Assembly: GCA_020080175.1 (NCBI GenBank)
Contig: JAGHQL010000032.1
Span: 104,285-168,284 of the forward strand
DNA from: Glutinoglossum americanum
Lineage: Eukaryota > Ascomycota > Geoglossomycetes > Geoglossales > Geoglossaceae
Reading direction: 5' to 3'
Length of the DNA: 64,000 nt
The position numbers and the translations under genes are program-made. How positions within the stretch are numbered: the stretch's first letter is position 1; each line of letters starts with the position of its first letter. The notes below the pieces were generated by a model, which did no database searches, was not told where the DNA came from, and saw nothing but the letters and a program-made list of their open reading frames with translations. Shown here one piece after another: positions 34,610 through 43,944 of the stretch.

Positions 34610-36014
34610 TTAGTATTCTACGCAATGCACGCACTCCCGATGCCCGCAAACTGAACAGTCCACCAAGTAACTCCCGGGATGCGGTCCGCCGCCGCAGAGA
34701 CAGCACGTCCAGTAGCTCGGGTAGAAGTAGTTGCTATTGCTGTCTCTGTCCGTAGATACGGAGAGACGCCAGTTGGAGGGAGTGGGGAGGGTTAAGGGGG
34801 AGATGTTGGATGCTGTGATCGTTGTTGTTGTTGTTGGGTGAGGGGGATCTGTTGGCGGTGGGAGGGGAGATGGGGGGGACTGGAGGGTTTTGTGGTTGAG
34901 CGGGGGGTCGAGGTCTGAAGGGGATTCGGGGTTTGAGGAGGGAGGAGGGGGTGGCGGTGGAGGAGGAGGTGGTGGTGGTGGTGGCGGTGGTAGCGGTGGG
35001 GATGGTGGGGGAGAAGGGGGTGGGAGTGGTGAAGGGGACGCCGATGGGAAGCATTGTAGTGTTTCCTTCTCCACAAGGAGCTCGGAAGCACCGCGATCAG
35101 CATAGCCATTTTCATCTCCCTCTTCTTCCCTATCGCCATCCTCCCTACCACTTTCCTCCTCAGGTTTGTCAAAGACAACAACGCCTTCTTCTTCTTCCAG
35201 CACGGCACACACACCCGAATCCTTCAGGCTCTGCTCATCCACCCCGCCCTTCACAGAAGACTTGACGGAACGAGCCTCCGCATCTGGGCCCCCACCCAAA
35301 TGGCTGCTCTTCCTCGTCACCTCATCATCTGACACATATCCGTGATCAGGCAGAGACAGCTGTGCTTGCTGAGACTTAGCTTTCCGGTCTGTGAGCGCAG
35401 CAATACGGGATTCAATCGCTTGGAGAGAGCGCTGGTTTTTAATATCTCTATTATTATTTTCAACGCGTCGCGGTTAGCGAAAGAAAACGGGCTTTTTGTT
35501 GACATTTTGGGTATTTCGCTTTCGCTTACCGGCAGACTATCACCAACGCCAGTTGAAGCGACGCCCGCTGTGTTTCCAACTTCCTGACGGCTTCCGCGAT
35601 ATTCTTCCGGTTAAAGTACAACCGCGCCCGTTGTCCAAAGCAACACCCGGGGATGTGGCAGGAGACACCATTGATCTTCTCCACGACCTGTTGGAGGCTT
35701 TCCAGGTCCGTCTTGCAGCCGTTCAACATGGCGACGAACTCTAGGAACATGCCGTCATCGTTATCACCACCATGAACCTCGGCCGGCTGACCACCACTGC
35801 TGCTGAGCGACAGTGATTCAGAGGCATGGACTTCAAGTTTGCGAGATATCGTAGTCAAGTTTTCGAGGATATGCTTTAGTCGTCTGAGATCTTTGTGCCG
35901 TGAGGACGACGACTCTGTGACGCCTTCAAGAAACGCTTGCAGCTCCTCCGCTACGTTGCATACCGCAGCTGTCAGTAGCTTGATCCTCACTTCAGTCGTG
36001 GGTATCGCGGCCAT
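34610..36014 (-). CDS. STAND-type fungal N-terminal domain protein with polyproline and zinc-binding tail
   Basis: Two exons, 36014..35530 and 35447..34610, joined over an 82-nt intron (VCR-DIKNQRSLQAIESR across the junction); frames close to 440 aa. Residues 1-~165 are helical (EVRIKLLTAAVCNVAEELQA, LTTISRKLEVHASESL, LQQVVEKINGVSCHIPGCC) and resemble the 'fungal N-terminal domain of STAND proteins'. No NACHT or NB-ARC domain follows. Instead there is a Glu-rich segment, a long polyproline run, a Pro/Thr/Ser region, and a C-terminal Cys-rich motif WTCCLCGGGPHPGS..CSVCGHRECVHC that should bind zinc. The architecture suggests an adaptor rather than an NTPase receptor (inference). It is divergent from the kinesin gene. 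Confidence 0.7.
34935..35030. repeat. GGT/GGA/GGC-rich microsatellite encoding polyproline
   Basis: Imperfect GGN triplet repeats on the plus strand encode more than 20 consecutive prolines on the minus strand inside the STAND N-terminal-domain protein. Such tracts are length-unstable and also bind SH3/WW/profilin-type partners. Confidence 0.75.
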
Positions 36015-37475
36015 TGAAGCATCGGGTTAAGATTTCTTGAATTTTTGCAATGGTCTTCTGAAATGCTCACTGCTTCGTGAATAAATACTTGTTTGTTTCC
36101 GGTGGGGAATTGGGTGTTAAAACGCTTTTAAACGTGGCTGGCTGGAGTTAGGTGCAACCACGATTTTCTAGCCGCATAACATGCTGTTCGGCCCATGGGA
36201 CGAATCACGCAGCGGTAGTGCTGGCTTACGCCATTTCATTGGTGCAGGTATGCTGCTGCGTTCGTGGCTCTGGTCCCCTTCGCCAACCATTGCCGAGACT
36301 ATTTTGATGGTAAATGCTTTGTTGTGGGCAAAACTGGTGGCGAGCTGCTGAAGCCAAAACAAACGTATTTGTATTCAAAGGCCTCGCAAAACAATACACA
36401 AGTCCTTCAACATCCCACATGAGATAGCTATTTGACTATTACAAGGGCTGCGTCCATCCAGGGTATGCATATATTTTGCAGCGAAACATAACAGCCGAAC
36501 GCCCGCTTCCACAATCCCGATGTAACAGAAGGTTCCAACCTTCACCCTAAGAGACCGTAGCCGTTTGTTATGCTCCAAGACGAAATGCCCCGGGATGTGG
36601 GGATTTCAGGGTAGTAGGGTCACTCCTTAAATTCTTCAACACTACAGCGATTGACATTCATTAAGAACATGGCGAAGATTCTTTTGAACATTAATAGTTG
36701 CAGATGAACAGGAAACTTCGGGAGGGTCGGGGAATGCTCCAGGTAGCGGGCAGAGGAAGCGAGCATGAATCCCACAGCCCACTTAAGGTCAAACGGCCAC
36801 GCCCCAGAATCAGACAGGATCCCGCCATTTCCACCGGCATACTGTTCAAAGCCTCTCGAGCACGCAGATCTCTTGAGGGTCAGACAGGCGAGTTATATAG
36901 ATTGTCGTAGGTGCATTTGGAAGATTGGGCTTCAGGTTCCCAGATTCGGCGATATAAAGATTGCTATGCAGATGGTAAAAAGAACCGAAGCCGTGGATAT
37001 GAATGAGTGCGGTACTATTTTGAATGTATGGAGAGCATGGAACAAAGCGAAGGCCGCACATCATCAAAGATGGCGGTCAATAAGCCTCTGGGCTCTCGTC
37101 ATAGAGGCTTTTCAGGTAAGTCATGAAAACAGTCTCAGGTAGACATAGCCAGGCTAAAAGTAGGCTGCCAGAGCGGATTATCTGCCAGCCTCTTATCTGC
37201 GATTGTCGGTGGCCTTCGTATACTAATATACGCGTAAACCTCAAGGGAAGAAGTGGTGATGCGGCTATCCCGAGAGATTGTCGTATCTTGGTGTTGAAGG
37301 AGGCCTGTTCACGTGACTTCTTTGGATCCGTTGCCCTGCCAACGGACCAAAACAAATGACGACAGACCAGACAGTTCCTTCGTCCTAAATCTTCCAGAGG
37401 TTCCAAAACGGACACAAAATTCAGAAGAAGAAATCTAAAGAATTGAAAGCTTTATTGCCCTTTATTCGAAAATAA
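36015..37475. other. Divergent intergenic region
   Basis: 1.46 kb between the STAND-domain gene and the kinesin gene, presumably both promoters. Several short ORFs, none with a motif. Confidence 0.5.
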
Positions 37476-40084
37476 ATGGACCCACCACCAAAACAATCTT
37501 CGACATCTCTGTTCCAGGTCTATCTTCGTCTGAGGCCGCCACCAGCACCTACAACATCGCATACATCACCTCAATCCCTTTACCCTACCCTGCCATCCTC
37601 AGAAAGGTATTTGACAGTTGAGACACTAGAGGAAGGCGAAAATGGCATGCCAACACACATCACCATTACTCCACCAACGGAGTCGAGGCGACGAGCAGTC
37701 GAGAAATTCGCTTTTACAAAAGTATTTGAGGAAGACTCAACACAGCTCGACATATTCAAGGGAACTGGGGTCTTGCCGCTTATCGAAGCTGTTCTTGGGC
37801 CAGATAGTACGCATGGGCGAGATGGGCTCATCGCAACTCTCGGAGTGACCGGGTCTGGGAAGGTCAGTCTACCCCTTGCGAGAGTAAAATATCTAGGCAA
37901 GAAATTGACGCAGAGTTAGAGCCACACCATCTTAGGATCTCGTTCACAGCGAGGCCTTACACAGTTATCCCTAGACGTAATCTTCAACTCTCTAGGGCCT
38001 AATCTACTTCACCCGTCCGCAAATTTGTCACTCTGTTCCTCTCTCTCGGCGAGTGACGTATCAGAAGCTCAGCTTCTGCCGGCCAATATATTTCTCGAGA
38101 GTCTCTATGGCGAATCTGAAACTAGCATATTGTCACACGCAAGTTCTCGTGCGCAGACGCCGATGACAATGGTAGGCGACGAAGTTCCCTTACTTCCACG
38201 TCCTCCCGGCTCCTACCCATCACTGTTAAGCCTGGGCCCTTGGGGCCCTACCCCAAGGGAAGACCAGAGCAAAGAGTCTACTATTTCTTTCAATATTTCC
38301 AGAGTCACACGCAGTCGAGCTAAGATGAGAAATGAACTCGCAAAGGATGGCTATCATGTGCCTGCGTATCGTCGTCGTCAGCCTCCTTGCACATCAATGC
38401 TCCCACAACTTCCGGACGTCTCAGACGTCGAGATGGATTTGGACGGTAATTCCGATTATGCGATTGTGATTTCAATGTATGAAGTCTACAACGACCGAAT
38501 CTTTGATCTCCTAACTCCGCAATCATCAGCACACTCCGGCTCATCCAAGTCGGGTCAGCAGAAGGATAAACGTCGTGCGTTACTCTTCAAGTCAACGGAG
38601 AAATCTCCCGACCGAAAAGTGGTTGCGGGCTTGAGGAAAATTATTTGCGGCGACCTGAACGAGGCACTTATGGTGCTCGAGACGGGGTTGTATGAGCGAA
38701 GAGTTGCAGGGACAGGAAGTAATTCTGTGAGCTCGCGGAGTCACGGCTTCTTTTGCGTCGAGGTGAAGAAAAGAAATAGGGCGTCACATAGAGCCTGGAA
38801 CGGAAGTACTTTGACGATTGTTGATTTGGCCGGTAAGTGAAAGAGACTTCCTAGCATATACGCCTTGTGGTTTTGGAGCTGAGGGGTGGGCTATTCAGGT
38901 TCTGAGAGGGCAAGAAATGCAAATACTGCAGGAGCAACGCTTGCGGAGGCTGGGAAAATTAACGAGAGTTTGATGTACTTGGGTCAATGCTTGCAAATGC
39001 AGAGCGATAACAGCACAATTTCCAATAAGGTACCGAAATTCCGAGGATCTCCTTTTCTCCCCCTGAAATACTCTTATTGACGTCACCCATATAGCCTGCG
39101 CTTGTCCCCTTCAGACAATGCAAGCTGACGGAGCTCTTGTTCTCAAATTCATTTCCTTCTGCGTCCGTAACTTCTTACAATCATACATCAAGCTCTCGGA
39201 ATCCCCAGAAAGCCATCATGATCGTCACAGCCGACCCTCTCGGGGACTTCAATGCTACATCTCAAATTTTACGCTACTCTGCTCTAGCCCGAGAGGTCAC
39301 GGTTCCCCGAGTCCCTTCCGTCACGAGTACCATATTATCAGGTACTACTGCAAACAAGAGCAATTTAACTAGTGGACGCACGACACCATCGTCTTGCTCT
39401 CCCGAGGAACTCGAATATGCCGCACAGGAAATTGCAAGACTTACAGAGGAACTTGATGTCATGGGTCTACGTCTCACTGATGAGGAGCTGCGACGGAAGG
39501 AGATGGAGAATGCGTGGAAGTCGGCAGAGGAACGATGTGCGCTGATGGAACAAGATGTGCGAGAAGAGTGCTGGGTTGAAATGGAGAGGCGGATCGAGGA
39601 AGAGAGGCGGAGATGGAAGGGAGCGTGGGGGGAAGAAGCTGATCGCAACGACGAGCACCTGGACAAGAAACTGGAGATTTTAACGCGCACGATACAGATC
39701 CACGAGGATCCCGAGCCATCCTCCGGAGAGCGCATCGAGGAATTGGAAGACGAGAACGAGGCGTTGAGACGGAAGGTCGACCTTCTAGAGCGCGAGCTGC
39801 GGAACCGTTCCCCGACGAAGAAGCAGAGGACGTTTCCGGCTCCAAGAAGCTTAGCGGGGGACGAGGACCTTGAAAATGCCGTACGGGGATTCGGTGAGAT
39901 GAAGCTCGACGAGGCGCCCGGAGTTCCGTTGAAGTCGAAGACGCCTGCGAAGAAGCAGAGGTAAGTCTACTCTCTTCCGTCGCTCGAAAATGAATAGCCC
40001 ATCTCTGATGAGTAGTTGTCACACGTTTTTAGGAAATTGACGACGCGAAAGTGGGATGCCGGAATGGACATGTCGAGTCCATGA
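37476..40084 (+). CDS. Kinesin motor protein, possibly kinesin-6-like
   Basis: Five exons, 37476..37862, 37920..38832, 38899..39029, 39095..39960 and 40033..40084; every junction keeps phase, giving 782 aa. The N-terminal motor has the P-loop GVTGSGKS (123-130, completed across intron 1 as GSGK-SHTILGS), switch I NSVSSRSH (~397), switch II DLAG-SE (~431, across intron 2), INESLMYLGQCL and PFRQCKLTELL. The tail is a coiled coil (ARLTEELDVMGLRLTDEELR; ERIEELEDENEALRRKVDLL) followed by a basic end (SPTKKQR, TPAKKQRK). The motor is unusually long because of an insertion of ~150 residues between the P-loop and NDRIFDLL. Such insertions are typical of kinesin-6 and related mitotic motors; the class is not certain. 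Confidence 0.88.
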
Positions 40085-41059
40085 AATTTTGCCTAGCAGG
40101 GTGTGTTGTTTGTGCATGTGCGTGCGCGTGCGTGTTGTGTTTACGATGATTATCATCCCCGGCGCGATCCTTTCAGGGTCAAGCCCTCATCCAAAGTTTT
40201 TTTTTTTTTCCTATAAGAGTGTACGTAGGCCGACACCAAAAGTCTTAATACCACTTTTTAGCCTTCGTTTTGGCTTACCTCACTAAAACCTAGTTAAAGC
40301 AGCGCCTAAAGAGGCACCTATAGCCTTGGGCGGGAGGTTTCTGATGGGGTAAAGTTTTACCGAGACTTAGGCAAGAGTCTGAAGACTTTTGGGGTCGGCC
40401 TACGTCTATATATATATTTCGTGTAGCACAGCTCCGCGCTAGTTAGCTAGCTAGTGCGTTTTTCTCCATCTACTACCTACTACCTTTGCATCCGACCAAG
40501 TTCAAAAGAGCGCCCAAAAAGAAAAAAAAAAGAAAAAACCCCGAATGAGATGTCTAGCAAGACTTTGTTTGAACCAAACTCTTTTTTTTTTTTTATGGTA
40601 ATGTAGAAGTGAAAAAAAAAAAAAAAAGTGAGCAATCTCATTGACGCTGAAAGCCATCGATCCTGAGTACTGTACTGTAGAGATAGTTCGGATGCTGGCG
40701 GGATAGGGTGGTTGTGGAATTTGCCAGGAGACGGCTAGCTGGAAATAGACGTGCTTCTGCTAAAGCAATAACAGATACATACGATCTCAACCACAACGAA
40801 ATGTCGCAATTAGAGCATGGGGGCCACCTTCACGGTACCAAACGCCTTGCCTGCTGTGGCGTTCCGTACCGCAGACACAACTACTTGCATGCAGCCTTGC
40901 AAGGCACGTTAATTTCTCGGCAAAAACTTTTATTTTTATTTTTCATTTTCTTTTGGCGGATTGAAGAGTTCCCCCCCCCTTTTTTTCTTCTCTTTATATA
41001 AAAGTTGTGTGAATGAATCGTTTGTGGTTGGTGGTCGTTCATATCCGTGGCTTTCCAGA
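40085..41059. other. Repeat-rich intergenic region
   Basis: 1 kb with T13 (near 40198), A-rich (40520-40540), T11 (40583) and A16 (40612) tracts, a TATATATA stretch (40409) and the inverted-repeat element at 40222-40404. Gene-free as far as can be seen. Confidence 0.6.
40222..40404. mobile_element. MITE-like element with ~25-bp terminal inverted repeats (copy 1)
   Basis: The left end reads ACGTAGGCCGACACCAAAAG (from 40223) and the right end, reverse-complemented, reads ACGTAGGCCGACCCCAAAAG (to 40404), continuing into GTCTT on both sides. The ~180-bp interior has no ORF. The ends are similar to those of the element at 47964-48116, so both belong to one or two related families of non-autonomous DNA transposons. 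A matching TA is present on the left flank only. Confidence 0.7.
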
Positions 41060-42157
41060 ATGCGAGTCGGTAGAATTTGCCTGGTTTTCGTGGCTGTTGC
41101 CGCTGCTCAGTCGTTAGATTCCTTGGGTTCGAGCGAGTCTGCTCCCCAACGCCCGCCTGCGCCGTTCTTTATTCATTGTGCGGATATCTGCAATACGGCG
41201 GACGTTCGAAGCTTATCGTTGTCAGTATCCGGAGGTGAATTGGGCGAATGTCAATGGGCTAGCGGGGAAATAGTTCCGGGGTGAGTTTATGAAATGTCAG
41301 GATGTTTGTTTGCTTCCGTTTGGATCCGGGAATGCTAATATCTCCGGGATTGGAGTGAGATATTCCTTGGTAGCGGAATGGGCGTTGGAATCGCTGTTGA
41401 GGGTTTTACCTCATACGTGGTGCAATTTATAATAGCTACAGTGCTATGTCCAATCTACCCCTCGGCTGTCTGGATGAAGAAATCGTTGGAATCCCCAGCA
41501 TCCTCGGATCTGCCGCCCTAAACTACTTCAGGATATTTTCACTGCTTTCTACAATCTTGCTAACTAGATAGTTCTGAATAATTCGCATGATTCCAGCATC
41601 CACCGTTATTGCCCCAAACCACTTGAATCCGTTTTCAATAGTTTCTACGGTACTTGTCTAATTATCGGCACTTCAATCGGAATTGCGAGTTTGGTCTGGA
41701 ATCGCAATGACGAAGTGCAGGTTTTCCGGAACGTTTTTCTCAACTTCCTATCCGAACTGAGCTTTGCAAGTCTTATGATGGCATACGACATGGTTGGAAA
41801 GTCCACTCGACAATCTACAGAGCGCTTTTTGCTATACTACCAGCAATGACGTTCTTCATAGTATTAAAGGCACGCTCAGTCCCGCATGGGGAGAAGATGA
41901 TCGCGCGGTCCACATGCCCATTTTACGACACTCTTGGGGTGGACTGCCGCAAAACAGGTTCGCTGGAAGAATTCCAACGCACAGTCTTGCAACGGGATAT
42001 ATGGCATAAATTTGGCATGGCAGCATTTTTCACATTCCTGGGCTATTTACTTCTAGAATTGGGGATCTATTTGATATGGTCGCCGCGGCGCCCCGGCTGG
42101 CCCAATCACGAAACTGGAATACCACGCAGGAACGCGGGAAAAGAGAGGAAGACGTAG
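41060..42157 (+). CDS. Multi-pass membrane protein with signal peptide, exon structure unresolved
   Basis: An ATG at 41060 opens a frame with a signal-peptide-like start (MRVGRICLVFVAVAAAQS) and Cys residues (HCADICNTADV, GECQWASG) up to a GTGAGT donor at 41281. Further on, segments read as parts of one membrane protein: NISGIGVRYSL, then GFTSYVVQFIIATVLCPIYP, then HSTIYRALFAILPAMTFFIV, and FGMAAFFTFLGYLLLELGIY before a stop at 42157. GIGVR followed by transmembrane helices is a pattern I associate with uncharacterised ascomycete membrane proteins. I could not join all exons with good splice sites, and one junction would need a 32-nt intron, so frameshift decay is possible. Confidence 0.45.
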
Positions 42158-42211
42158 AAGAAGACGTGGCGCAACATCTACACTGTAATTGTACTAATCA
42201 TCTACCTCTTA

Positions 42212-42645
42212 TTGTTTCTTGTCCAGTTTGAGGAAATTGAGATCCCGAGTGATGATGTTCTTGTTGTTGTTGTTGGAACACCTGACGTTCTAGAGGAGCA
42301 TGCATTCTAGGGTGAGTGAGTGGGCGGGAGGGCATACATATAAGCACCAGAGGGACGGGAATACCTTATGATAGTCACTCGTCGTGGGCGTCTCGGTATT
42401 TTAAATCAACTCTACCAAGATCTTAAAGTCCGCCAACACCCTTTGACACATTACGCCTTAGGACAGTGCCAACCCCCCCAAAACCCGAAAACTATAATCC
42501 TAAACCTCTTCCTTTAAAATGTCATACCCCTCGCCCTCATCAAACATGCTCCTCATAGTCAGAAGCATGAGCCAGACAAACCACTTGCGGAACTTGAACG
42601 CAAGCCAGGAGATATCCTTTACATTCTCCCATTATTGAATAGCGT
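42212..42645. repeat. Duplicated segment, truncated copy (partner 48238-48670)
   Basis: Base-by-base reading shows the same order of sequence as 48238-48670, in the same orientation, from the (GTT)n stretch through CATTCTAGGGTGAGTGA and TAAGCACCAGAGGGA to CTTTACATTCTCCCATT. The last ~110 bp correspond to the C-terminal codons of the FAD monooxygenase (LLTMGGMFDEG region), but here the gene stops at 42645 and repeats take over. Differences are mainly transitions. Confidence 0.85.
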
Positions 42646-42930
42646 TTATGGGAGTCCCTAAGGAAAATTTCCCCTGCGGTATTCTTTACCGGCACCTATA
42701 GGAGCCCTTAGGGGATTTCCCCCCGGGGACAGACACACTTCCCGGCGCTTATAGAAGCCCTCAGGGAATTTTCCCCTGTGGGCAGACGCTTCCTGGCACT
42801 TATGGAAGCCCTCGGGGAATTTTTCCCTCACGGGACTCTTCCCCTGGGGGGAACGCTTTCTGGCGCTTATAGAAGTCCTCAGGGGATTTTCCCCCTACGG
42901 GATTCTTCCTCTGGAGACGGACACTTCCAC
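42641..42930. repeat. Degenerate tandem array with palindromic GGGGAATTTTCCCC core
   Basis: An anchor like GGCGCTTATAGAAGCCCTC occurs at 42641, 42691, 42744, 42795 and 42862, spaced 50-67 bp. Each anchor is followed by a near-palindrome of the form AGGGGATTTTCCCC. The array starts exactly where the duplicated segment ends. Confidence 0.75.
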
Positions 42931-43944
42931 GCTAGAGTGATATCCTTAGGGGAGAAACCCTGGAGGCTCTGCAAATGCTTCGTGTGTGTATTCTAGAAAG
43001 GCATTCCCTATGGGAAGCCCCCCTAAGGGCATGAAACACGTTCCAGAAGCGCCCTCCCTAGGGCTGGTTATCCCTAAGTATGGTTAGGGCTAGAGAATGA
43101 TTGGGGTTGGAGCACGAATGGGGAGCTAGAAATGGCTTCCTCCTTCATGGCGGGGATGGAGCACAAAGGCGGGTAGAGTATGATAGTGGGGAGATGCTAG
43201 AATTAGCTCCCCCTCCCAAATATAACTCCTTCGAAAATGACTCTTTTGGGAACAACCAACTCCAGTACTGGCTCTTGACCTTCAGCATAACTTCCCCCTC
43301 CAAAAATGGCCCCAGCTTCAGTAACAGCTCTCCTGAAAATAAAACTAGGATCTCATTTTGGCAACTCTAGGGTTGCCCTACCTAAAAGTATGACAGATGT
43401 TCGAGAAGTTTCCCAAGCCCAACGCTTACTTTTTGCGAATACCCTCTCCCGTTCTACAGCCGCTTGCAAATCGGCTTCCCCTCTAACCACCCCATTGAGA
43501 TTTTACCCCGCCATGGAAGCGGATCTCTTGGCGTCTACCTTACTGAGCTAAGTTAAGCGTCAAACTATGGTACATTCCCGGGGCAGCATAATCATATGGC
43601 GTTCTCCGGAGCCTATGTTCCGCCACATGTGGCTCGGTCATCAACCATTTTCTCCCACTCACATTGAATTCAGTATATCTCGACAACCCTATGGCTAGAG
43701 CGGGTCGGCCACCCTCCCTACTAGCGGTGACGATATCGAGTGGCAAAGCATTTCAATTATCGTTCGACGTCATTCTCGAGCCTGCCCTCGCAGCCCAACT
43801 GTTCCGTATTGGCACTACCCCCAGCCTGCCGCTTTAAACAAAAAAATCCGATTTTCTAGTCTTCACTAGCTCTATTAGCAGAGTGATCTTTTCCAGGAAA
43901 CGCCTAGAACACTTATGGGTGTACAACATACAAATAGAGTTCTT

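Larger units (their letters stand above)
42158..43944. other. Gene-poor repeat region
   Basis: 1.8 kb holding the truncated duplicate segment (42212-42645), a palindromic tandem array (42641-42930) and low-complexity GGAAGC/CCCTAAGG-rich DNA to about 43,560. No gene recognised. Confidence 0.6.

Noticed and set aside
34933-35265. Gly/Val-rich ORFs on the plus strand over the polyproline region
   Set aside because: They are translations of a GGN repeat on the strand opposite a well-supported coding exon.
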